Shown here: piece by piece, positions 1 to 5,817 of the stretch | Layout: the number at the start of each line of letters is the position of its first letter | How positions within the stretch are numbered: position 1 is the stretch's first letter | DNA from: Pseudopedobacter saltans | GTDB taxonomy: Bacteria; Bacteroidota; Bacteroidia; Chitinophagales; Chitinophagaceae | Length of the DNA stretch: 5,817 nucleotides | Assembly (NCBI GenBank): GCA_003241175.1 | Contig: QFOI01000234.1 | Span: forward strand, 1 to 5,817 | Direction of reading: 5' to 3' | Made by a program: the position numbers and the translations under genes | Notes under the pieces: model-generated | Databases searched by the model: none | What the model saw: the letters and a program-made list of their open reading frames with translations, nothing else | Told to the model about the DNA's origin: nothing

Positions 1-804
1 CAGTTTCCACTTATTAGCGTCATAAGTCTGGTTTATCAACTGCTTGCCATCCAGATTCTTTAACGCAGCATAATCACTGTTTCCATTGAACAAAGGACTG
101 GCATTCAGTAGAAGGGCACGCGCCTTGAATGCCAATGCAATAGGTTTGGTTATACGACCATAATCAGTTGTCTTTGCCTGAACAACAGGCAGGTTATTGG
201 CCGCAGAGTCCAGTTCCTTTGTAATATAGTCGATACATTCGTCCATACTGTTACGCGGAACCTGCACCAAATCCGTTGGGGCATCCACCGCTATGGGCTC
301 GTCACCGATTATCACAATTGGACCATAGATACGAACTAGGTAAAAGTAATAGATAGCCCTTAAAGCACGAGCCTCGTTCTTGTAGATTACTTTTAGATTG
401 TCGGGCATGTTGATAGATGGTACCTTATCAATGTTCTGCATGAAAAAAGTGGCAGACCGAATGGCATTGTAATCATCTTGCCAAAATTCCTGTACAAAAC
501 TGGAGGAGGAATTCCAGCTACCGATATTCATGTAGTTGGACCCGACCCAGTTCCATTGGTAGTCCGCTTCATCCGAAGCCGCCGTCCATGCACCCGCATT
601 TGAGTTTCCTCCGACATACCGTTGGTTAAACTCGTCGGGAACATTGGAATAGACATTTGCAAGGAACCTGAGCGCGTTGTCGGAATTGTCAAAGACACCT
701 TCAACGGTAAGTGTATCGTCTGGAATTTGATCCAGATATTTCTTGCAGCTTGACACAGCCAAGACTAACATCGCAAGTAAAAAGATTTTATATTGAGCTT
801 TCAT
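1..804 (-). CDS. SusD/RagB-family outer-membrane lipoprotein, N-terminal 268 residues (runs off left edge)
   Basis: Surface-exposed nutrient-binding lipoprotein that caps its SusC partner and helps capture ligand. I translated it by hand: it is open from ATG at 804 to base 1 with no stop. SusD proteins are usually about 480-600 aa, so roughly half is present. The N-terminus is a lipoprotein signal peptide: a short basic n-region (MKAQYK), a hydrophobic stretch, and a lipobox ending AVSSC with the acylated cysteine at residue 20. It is followed by the family-typical KKYLDQIPDDTLT (21-33). Further SusD signatures are EARALRAIYYFYLVRIYG (144-161), PRNSMDECIDYI (183-194) and GRITKPIALAFKARALLLN (216-234), the helical TPR-like parts of the fold. 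A second Met at residue 12 would destroy the signal peptide, so 804 is preferred. No Shine-Dalgarno is visible; the A-rich bases before the ATG are normal for Bacteroidota. It follows susC by 38 bases and is surely co-transcribed. The ligand cannot be deduced. Confidence 0.95.
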   Translation of the reverse strand, partial: MKAQYKIFLLAMLVLAVSSCKKYLDQIPDDTLTVEGVFDNSDNALRFLANVYSNVPDEFNQRYVGGNSNAGAWTAASDEADYQWNWVGSNYMNIGSWNSSSSFVQEFWQDDYNAIRSATFFMQNIDKVPSINMPDNLKVIYKNEARALRAIYYFYLVRIYGPIVIIGDEPIAVDAPTDLVQVPRNSMDECIDYITKELDSAANNLPVVQAKTTDYGRITKPIALAFKARALLLNASPLFNGNSDYAALKNLDGKQLINQTYDANKWKL

Positions 805-842
805 TTTTTGTCATTTATACGTTCATCAAGTAAACTTGTATT
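805..842 (-). other. susC-susD intergenic spacer without terminator
   Basis: The 38 bases between the transporter stop and the lipoprotein start are AT-rich. They contain no GC-rich hairpin followed by a T-run in the direction of transcription, and no convincing promoter. This supports translation of both genes from one transcript, the usual arrangement for SusC/SusD pairs. Confidence 0.6.
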
Positions 843-3800
843 TTAGAAATTGACTGTCAATCCTACGGAATAGGTTACGATGTTGGGATAATGTCCACCA
901 TTGACATCACCTCCATTAGCACCCGCACTCATTTCCGGATCCCATAGCTTAAAATTGGAAAAAGTTATTGGGTTAATAGCTTGTAGATATACCATTCCGT
1001 TTTTCAAAGACGTGTTCTTAATCCAGCTTTTCGGTAAATTGTAGCTAAGTTGCAATGACTTTAGCCTTACAAAATCTACTTTTTTCACCCACCAGGAACT
1101 AGCTTGTGTATTGTTGTAATTTTGGGCCTGTCCGTATGCCAATCTTGGGTAAAATACATCCTGGCTAGGATTAGATTCAGTCCACCTGTCCCCAATATTG
1201 CTGTATATGTTACTGATACCAGCATCGTTGTTGAACGGATAAATGGAGGACCCACGCAGCATTATTTCGGCACCTGCACTACCTTGGAAGAGTGCACCGA
1301 TATTGAAGCCCTGATAACCAACATTGAACCCGAAACCATAGATACAGGAAGGCACATCGCCTCTTCCTATTTTCGTTACGTCCTGGGCGTTGATGTATCC
1401 GTCACCGTTGAGGTCTTTGTACTTGATATCACCCGGAAGCACAGTTTGCTTACTACCAGGTACAGCACTCGCATCTATATCTGCCTGGTCCTTGAACAAA
1501 CCGTCAGCTTGGTAACCGTAGATGGCAAGAATATTGTTGCCCGTGTGGTTCATCCATGGATAAGGTTGAGGAGGCATGTCGTCTTTCTCGAGAACATCCT
1601 TATTAAAGGTTACATTTCCCCGGATATTGACATCCAGTTTCCCGATTCTCCCGTCGTACACCAAGGTCCCATCTATACCCTTGTTTTTAACTTCCCCTAA
1701 GTTGCCGTAAGGAGCATTACTAATACCCATAAACAAAGGCAGGGACTGTCTTTGCAGAAAAATACCCGTTCTATGTTCCTGGAACAAGTCAGCAATAACA
1801 GACAAATGGTCATCAAACATTTTAAACTCGATACCAAGATCTTGTTTTCTGGATTGCGCCCAATGGACATTGCCCGGATACGCAGTAACAGCGATACCAG
1901 AAAAACTGTTGTTGATAGACTGGCCGTAGGTATAACCGTTTTGGTTAGGAGACACCACCGTCAAAAAGCCAAAGCGTCTGCCACCAGGGAGCGTATTTAT
2001 CCCTACCAATCCATCAGAATACCGTATTTTGAAATAGGAAAGCACCTTTTTTATGGGTTCGAAAAACTTTTCGTTGGACACTACCCAGCTGGTACCGAAA
2101 GACGGAAAGAATCCGTACCTGTCCTTTGGCGCAAACTCACCCGTTCCATTATATCCAAAATCTCCCTCCACAAAATACCTATCATCGTAGGAGTAGGTCG
2201 CTCTACCCGCTAGTCCAAGCTGTCGTGTAGGAATGTAACTGGTGAAATCCCCGGCAAAATTGTCCGACTGGTCCTTTGTGTAAAACAGCGCTAGCCCGCT
2301 TACCCTATGCTTTCCAAAATTGTTGGCATAGTTGAGAGAGGTTTCGGAATACAGCGAGCGGTTACCTGAGTTTCCCCTGCTATAGCTTAAATAATCTCCT
2401 GTTCCGGCATACGTCATGATCAGGTTGAGCGAACCGTCCTCATTGTAAGGTTTGTTGATATCCGGAAAATAGGTAGGAAGTCTTTTTGTCCTGTTGATGG
2501 ACTGTGTATTATAGGCGTCAAAGGCAAACATGCTTGAAAAAGACAAGCCCCTCACCCAAAAACTAAGATCCTGTGTCAATCGTAGATTAGAGTTTATCTG
2601 GTTATCGTAACCAGTACTGTAACCTCTAGTCGTCAAGTCGGCGTAGGGATTGCGGTAACCTCCATTGGGGTTGACTCCAGGGATAAAACCACCAGGATAC
2701 ATCACAGGATATTCCACAGGGGAATTTGTCATGGCGGAATTGAAAATGTCGTCCGTACTTATGGCCGGTCTATTGTTATTCGTGAAATACCCCTGAATCC
2801 CCAAGTCTACCTTGGTAGTCTTGCTAACCTCAACGTTTACGTTAGTAGTGAAATTGTACCTCCTAAAGCGTATATCGGAATTGTATTGCTGCAGTCCATC
2901 AGTTTTCATCATGCCTTTCTCATCATAGTAAGCCAGAGAAATATAGTATTTAGCAAAACTGACACCACCACCTGCACTTGCGTTGAAGCGTCTGTTGTTA
3001 CCCCATTTATTGTATAGTTCGTCAAACCAGTTGACATCCGGATAAAGCAAAGGATCTTCCTTACTGAGCGTCTTGCTGATATAGTCATCCGAATAAATAG
3101 CGGCATAACCTCTGGTTGTGTTCGCTTCATTGGCCGCTTCCATGTACTGTTTAGCATCAGCCATATGTGGCAGCTTAGTGTATGTGGTAATTCCCTCGTT
3201 GTAGTTAAGGGTGATTTCGGGCTTACCTATTCTACCTTTTTTGGTAGTGATAAGCACCACGCCATTTGCACCGTTGATACCATAAACGGCAGTACTAACG
3301 GCATCTTTCAAAATAGTGAAAGACGCCACATCCTGGGGGTCTATGTTGTTAATGGACCTTTGAACTCCATCCACCAATATCAAAGGCGAGGAGCTATTAC
3401 CGCCAAAAGTGGATATTCCCCTGATCCATATATCCGCCTGGTTGTTACCAGGCTGTCCGGAACGTTGCACACCTATAACACCCGCGATGCGACCTGCCAA
3501 CATGGTTGTCATGTCTGCAACTGGCTGTTTCAGCTCTTCCGGCTTTAGTGTTGACTGGGCACCAACAAGACTTATTTTCCTTTGTTGGCCAAAGCCCACG
3601 ACTACCACATCATTCAGCGAACCTGCAACTGCGTCCATTGTTATGTACAATACACGGTTGTTACCCACCATCACAGTCTGTTCGACATATCCCACAAGGC
3701 TGAATCTTAAACTATCGTTTTTATCTGCCTGTATACTAAAATTACCCAAAGCGTCTGTCATGGTACCTCGGTTGGCACCAACCACTGACACCGAAACATT

Positions 3801-4265
3801 GGGAAGGAACTCCCCCGCCTTGTCCCTGATGGTTCCCGTAATGTTCATCAGCTGGTCTTCTTTCTTCATCCAATTATTTTTGGAAGAATACACATCCGCT
3901 TGATAGCCTCTTTTGAAAACTATGGTATTGTGTTTGATCTCATAGTCCAGATGAAAGGCTTCTGCACTTTCTTCCAATGCATCCTTCAGTGAAGTATTTT
4001 TGAGACTAAGGCTCACCGACCCAGCCTTTTTCAAGAGTTCTGGATCATATACGACCTGGTAATTTGTCTGGCTATTGATGGCCTCTGCCAGTTTTTCCAA
4101 AGTGATATGGCTGCCGCGTATCGTTATTTTTTGAGCCTTTGATCTGGCACTCACGTGTACACAGGCTATTAAGAGGATAAATGCCGTTATCCGCATGATC
4201 AATCCTATTTTAAAAAGTAATCGTTTAATCTTTAAGCAAGAATCATTTTTAACGTAAAGATTCAT
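843..4265 (-). CDS. SusC/RagA-family TonB-dependent outer-membrane transporter with N-terminal STN signalling domain
   Basis: Imports a ligand delivered by its SusD partner across the outer membrane using TonB energy, and probably signals to the anti-sigma factor upstream. The 1140-aa frame is intact. In order: a signal peptide with a basic n-region and core ITAFILLIACVHVSA (26-40); an STN (secretin/TonB N-terminal) domain at about 46-118; a carboxypeptidase-D-like beta-sandwich at about 140-212 (NITGTIRDKAG, then GTMTDALGNFSI); the SusC TonB-box motif LNDVVVVGFGQQRK (217-230); the plug at about 231-345 (LAGRIAGV, IRGISTFGG, PLILVDGV, AVYGINGANGVVLITTKKG); then the beta-barrel to the C-terminus, ending VGLTVNF with the terminal Phe typical of BAM-assembled proteins. 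An EF-hand-like loop DLNGDGYINAQD lies at 951-962 near the end of the barrel. The STN domain, absent from plain SusC proteins, marks a FecIR-coupled transporter and fits the fecR-like gene 180 bases upstream. Met24 (ATG at 4196) is a possible alternative start. The substrate is unknown. Confidence 0.96.
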   Translation of the reverse strand: MNLYVKNDSCLKIKRLLFKIGLIMRITAFILLIACVHVSARSKAQKITIRGSHITLEKLAEAINSQTNYQVVYDPELLKKAGSVSLSLKNTSLKDALEESAEAFHLDYEIKHNTIVFKRGYQADVYSSKNNWMKKEDQLMNITGTIRDKAGEFLPNVSVSVVGANRGTMTDALGNFSIQADKNDSLRFSLVGYVEQTVMVGNNRVLYITMDAVAGSLNDVVVVGFGQQRKISLVGAQSTLKPEELKQPVADMTTMLAGRIAGVIGVQRSGQPGNNQADIWIRGISTFGGNSSSPLILVDGVQRSINNIDPQDVASFTILKDAVSTAVYGINGANGVVLITTKKGRIGKPEITLNYNEGITTYTKLPHMADAKQYMEAANEANTTRGYAAIYSDDYISKTLSKEDPLLYPDVNWFDELYNKWGNNRRFNASAGGGVSFAKYYISLAYYDEKGMMKTDGLQQYNSDIRFRRYNFTTNVNVEVSKTTKVDLGIQGYFTNNNRPAISTDDIFNSAMTNSPVEYPVMYPGGFIPGVNPNGGYRNPYADLTTRGYSTGYDNQINSNLRLTQDLSFWVRGLSFSSMFAFDAYNTQSINRTKRLPTYFPDINKPYNEDGSLNLIMTYAGTGDYLSYSRGNSGNRSLYSETSLNYANNFGKHRVSGLALFYTKDQSDNFAGDFTSYIPTRQLGLAGRATYSYDDRYFVEGDFGYNGTGEFAPKDRYGFFPSFGTSWVVSNEKFFEPIKKVLSYFKIRYSDGLVGINTLPGGRRFGFLTVVSPNQNGYTYGQSINNSFSGIAVTAYPGNVHWAQSRKQDLGIEFKMFDDHLSVIADLFQEHRTGIFLQRQSLPLFMGISNAPYGNLGEVKNKGIDGTLVYDGRIGKLDVNIRGNVTFNKDVLEKDDMPPQPYPWMNHTGNNILAIYGYQADGLFKDQADIDASAVPGSKQTVLPGDIKYKDLNGDGYINAQDVTKIGRGDVPSCIYGFGFNVGYQGFNIGALFQGSAGAEIMLRGSSIYPFNNDAGISNIYSNIGDRWTESNPSQDVFYPRLAYGQAQNYNNTQASSWWVKKVDFVRLKSLQLSYNLPKSWIKNTSLKNGMVYLQAINPITFSNFKLWDPEMSAGANGGDVNGGHYPNIVTYSVGLTVNF
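4203..4206 (-). promoter_or_regulatory. AGGA, possible ribosome-binding site for an internal susC start
   Basis: On the minus strand AGGA lies 6 bases before the in-frame ATG at 4196 (Met24 of the transporter). The upstream ATG at 4265 has only ATTCAAAGTT before it. Starting at Met24 would leave MRITAFILLIACVHVSA as a compact signal peptide, whereas the longer start adds a 23-residue basic extension. Shine-Dalgarno pairing is weakly used in Bacteroidota, so this does not settle the start; it makes Met24 a real alternative. Confidence 0.25.
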
Positions 4266-4312
4266 AACTTTGAATGTATTAGGTTAAGTAAATATTGTGA
4301 CTCAATCGTTTA

Positions 4313-4370
4313 TGCAACCGAACTTCGCCGGACTGTTACCCCCCAGTAGCACTCCGGTATTTTGGTTGCA
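4313..4370 (-). promoter_or_regulatory. Candidate structured RNA leader upstream of susC
   Basis: A nested inverted repeat sits in otherwise AT-rich DNA, 47 bases before the susC ATG at 4265. Read as minus-strand RNA, an outer 7-bp stem pairs TGCAACC (4370-4364) with GGTTGCA (4319-4313). Inside it, CCGGA (4357-4353) pairs with TCCGG (4332-4328). A 6-base bulge on the 5' side (4352-4347) leads to a 3-bp extension, CTG (4346-4344) with CAG (4335-4333), closing an 8-base loop GGGGGTAA. No T-run follows, so it is not an intrinsic terminator. An alternative hairpin within 4318-4331 (CCGG against TCGG) would disrupt both main stems, so two exclusive folds are possible on paper. All pairing was found by eye without energy calculation. 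It could instead be a protein-binding DNA site. I do not recognise it as a known riboswitch class. Confidence 0.45.
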
Positions 4371-4388
4371 ACTCTTATTTAATAGTTT

Positions 4389-4419
4389 AGTAGTTGCTCA
4401 TGTTTTCATACAGTAGTTG
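4389..4419 (-). repeat. Two direct copies of CAACTACT, 23-bp period, upstream of susC
   Basis: On the minus strand CAACTACT occurs at 4419-4412 and again at 4396-4389, with starts 23 bases apart, about two helical turns, so both copies would face the same side of the DNA. The pair lies just upstream, in transcription order, of the candidate structured leader and 124-154 bases before the susC start. That is a reasonable place for a regulator or sigma-factor site controlling susCD. With only two copies in AT-rich sequence, chance is possible. I could not place a convincing promoter with the Bacteroidota consensus (TTTG, then TAnnTTTG) in this region. Confidence 0.35.
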
Positions 4420-4445
4420 TTTATGTGAATAAATAAATTCGTCGT

Positions 4446-5651
4446 TTATTGTTTTGTCATAGTAATGGTGTGCCCTTTGGTCCTAAACCTTATGCGGCCA
4501 TCTGTTGCCAGTATGTCTAGTAGATCAGCAATATTTTCCTGTCTTTTTAGGCTACCAGAAAACTTTACATCCGACAAGTCCCCCTCTGAAACGACCTGCA
4601 GATCGTACCACCTTGACACCTGTCGCATGATGGAGTTTATATCCGTTGATTTAAACAGAAATAGCCCTTTGGTCCAAGCCAAGGTTTCTGCTAGATCCGC
4701 TTTTGCTACTTTTATATTTTCGGAGGAACTGACTATATCCGCCTGGAATCCAGGTCTTAGAACGACACTATCCTTCCCCTCATGATTGAGCATGATGGAA
4801 CCTTCTGCCAATGTAGTCCTTATCTTTTTCTCCTCTTCGTATGCCATCACATTGAAATGTGTACCCAGCACCTTTATACTTGAACCATTGACATGGACAA
4901 TGAAAGGCTTTTCGGCATTTTTGGCCACTTCAAAATAGGCTTCTCCTTTAAGAAAAACTTCCCTCTTGTCTTGTACGAATGAAACCGGAAACCGAAACTC
5001 ACTGGCTGCATTTATCCAAACCTTTGTTCCGTCTTCCAATATAACCCTGTACTGTCCACCACGAGGAGTAGTTACCGTATTGTGTTGTAGTGACACAGTA
5101 CTTCCAGAATAGGCAATAACACCATCGTCCTTCTTGACTATGTTATCCTGGCCAAGCTGTCCATTGGCTGTCGTATCCAGCCAAATCGATTTTCCGTTGG
5201 ACAAAGTAAGCACAGCTTTATTACCTCCTGGCTTGATCGGAGTTGTGGTATCGTTAATACCCTTAGACAAATCTGGATTTGCTTTTTTGGATGTTCCTTG
5301 TTGCCAATAAACAGCAAAACCAATGCATAAAACAATTAATATGGTTGCGGCGGCGTAATACCAGTATCCTTTGTTGGGATTGGAAACAATACTATCATCT
5401 TTATTCAAATCCTTGTCATCTAACATATTGGTAACCCTATCCACAAAATCTTCGTTGGAATAGGTTATGACATTTTTCAGATCCCTTCCGAACTCGTCGG
5501 GATCGGAAAGAGAACGAAACAATTCCAAGTTCTTTTGATCCTTATGAAGCCAGTCTTTAAGGATGTTCAATTCTTTCTCGGAAATACTGTTATTCCTCAG
5601 TTTGTCAATCAGTTTGGCTACGGCAATGGCATTGTCTATGTTTCGGTTCAT
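4446..5651 (-). CDS. FecR-family anti-sigma factor with DUF4974 C-terminal domain
   Basis: Inner-membrane regulator that holds, and on signal activates or releases, a cognate ECF (FecI-type) sigma factor. The 401-aa frame is intact, a normal length for Bacteroidota FecR proteins. Residues about 1-95 form the cytoplasmic, charged, helical anti-sigma part (AKLIDKL, SEKELNILKDWL). A single membrane span follows at about 98-116 (YYAAATILIVLCIGFAVYW), with the rest in the periplasm. The FecR domain lies at about 192-290, with the hallmark TPRGGQYRVILEDGTKVWIN (195-214), ASEFRFPVSF and KGEAYFEV. The DUF4974 domain lies at about 328-398 (GLFLFKSTDINSIMRQVSRW, KFSGSL). The start at 5651 is the first ATG after an in-frame TAG; no Shine-Dalgarno is visible. 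The STN-bearing transporter 180 bases downstream is the expected signalling partner. The sigma factor normally found just upstream is not in the window. Target genes are inferred to be the adjacent susCD pair. Confidence 0.95.
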   Translation of the reverse strand: MNRNIDNAIAVAKLIDKLRNNSISEKELNILKDWLHKDQKNLELFRSLSDPDEFGRDLKNVITYSNEDFVDRVTNMLDDKDLNKDDSIVSNPNKGYWYYAAATILIVLCIGFAVYWQQGTSKKANPDLSKGINDTTTPIKPGGNKAVLTLSNGKSIWLDTTANGQLGQDNIVKKDDGVIAYSGSTVSLQHNTVTTPRGGQYRVILEDGTKVWINAASEFRFPVSFVQDKREVFLKGEAYFEVAKNAEKPFIVHVNGSSIKVLGTHFNVMAYEEEKKIRTTLAEGSIMLNHEGKDSVVLRPGFQADIVSSSENIKVAKADLAETLAWTKGLFLFKSTDINSIMRQVSRWYDLQVVSEGDLSDVKFSGSLKRQENIADLLDILATDGRIRFRTKGHTITMTKQ

Positions 5652-5817
5652 ATCGGCAATCTTGTATCTACAACACAGAGACTACCCTATTTTACCATCC
5701 TTTTTTAAACTTTTAATTAAAAAAGATTAATATAGCCCAAAGTGGCTAATAAAGAGTAGTTTACAAGAGTGGGAAATCCAATCGGTAACGATTTAGTAAT
5801 GGTGCTTACTGCACTCG
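5652..5817 (-). other. Leader region upstream of the anti-sigma gene; no gene recognised
   Basis: 166 bases, strongly AT-rich at 5700-5735 on the minus strand (long T and A runs around TTAATTAA). This is a plausible promoter region, but no good match to the Bacteroidota consensus was found: a TTTG occurs near 5740, with no TAnnTTTG at the right distance. Two of the three minus-strand frames entering from the right edge stop within 25 bases (TAA at 5808-5806 and 5795-5793). The third stays open for 32 codons to 5717 but shows nothing resembling a sigma factor. At most a few C-terminal codons of an upstream gene can be here. Confidence 0.5.

Noticed and set aside
1104..1700. Plus-strand open frame of 198 codons antisense to susC
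   Set aside because: It lies wholly inside the strongly supported transporter gene. Its translation has no recognisable domain and its composition looks like a reverse-complement shadow.
1752..2213. Plus-strand open frame of 153 codons antisense to susC
   Set aside because: Same reasoning: it is inside susC, has no family resemblance and no ribosome-binding or promoter context.
3165..3903. Overlapping plus-strand open frames antisense to the susC plug region
   Set aside because: Several overlapping frames compete for the same DNA opposite a conserved plug domain. None resembles a known protein.
4161..4175. Lipobox-like LIAC at residues 32-35 of the SusC signal peptide
   Set aside because: It matches a lipobox, but SusC transporters are integral beta-barrels and the hydrophobic core continues to VSA with a normal signal-peptidase-I context. 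Lipidation is unlikely.
4388..4411. Two mini-ORFs before susC on the minus strand (MKT-stop, then overlapping MSNY-stop), possible leader peptides
   Set aside because: They are only 3 and 4 codons long, lack a ribosome-binding site, and are expected by chance in AT-rich intergenic DNA.
4446..4785. Plus-strand open frame of 106 codons (4465-4785) antisense to the 3' part of fecR
   Set aside because: It sits opposite the conserved DUF4974 region of fecR and its translation is low-complexity, Ser-rich shadow sequence.
5700..5745. Possible Bacteroidota promoter upstream of fecR (TTTG followed by an AT-rich tract)
   Set aside because: No TAnnTTTG-like element lies at the expected 19-base spacing from the TTTG, so a promoter call would be guesswork.
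5717..5815. 32-codon minus-strand frame open from the right edge, possible tail of a sigma-factor gene
   Set aside because: The translation is a hydrophobic, low-charge stretch with none of the features of ECF sigma region 4, and it runs into the AT-rich leader. An open frame of this length is not significant.

Overview
The window reads as part of a Bacteroidota chromosome, most likely from the Sphingobacteriia or Chitinophagia (Pedobacter- or Sphingobacterium-like). The evidence is a SusC/SusD outer-membrane uptake pair preceded by a FecR-type anti-sigma factor carrying the Bacteroidota-specific C-terminal domain (DUF4974). The starts lack a clear Shine-Dalgarno sequence and the intergenic DNA is AT-rich, both usual for the phylum. 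All genes lie on the minus strand, so transcription runs from high to low coordinates.

Layout in order of transcription: (1) 5817-5652, a 166-base AT-rich leader with no recognisable gene. (2) 5651-4446, an intact fecR-like anti-sigma factor of 401 aa. (3) 4445-4266, a 180-base intergenic region. It holds an 8-bp direct repeat with a 23-bp period and, nearer the next gene, a compact nested inverted repeat that folds on paper into a two-stem RNA with a G-rich loop. (4) 4265-843, an intact SusC/RagA-family TonB-dependent transporter of 1140 aa with an N-terminal STN signalling domain. (5) 842-805, a 38-base gap with no terminator. (6) 804-1, the first 268 codons of a SusD/RagB lipoprotein that runs off the left edge.

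Inferred joint action: SusD caps the SusC barrel at the cell surface and captures a ligand, probably a glycan or another oligomer. SusC imports it using TonB energy, and the periplasmic STN domain of SusC contacts the periplasmic part of FecR. FecR then releases or activates an ECF (FecI-type) sigma factor that transcribes susCD. That sigma factor is not in the window. No degradative enzyme is visible, so the substrate cannot be named.

This is a well-known architecture and I see no new protein system. The least explained part is the fecR-susC intergenic region with its candidate structured leader and paired repeats.
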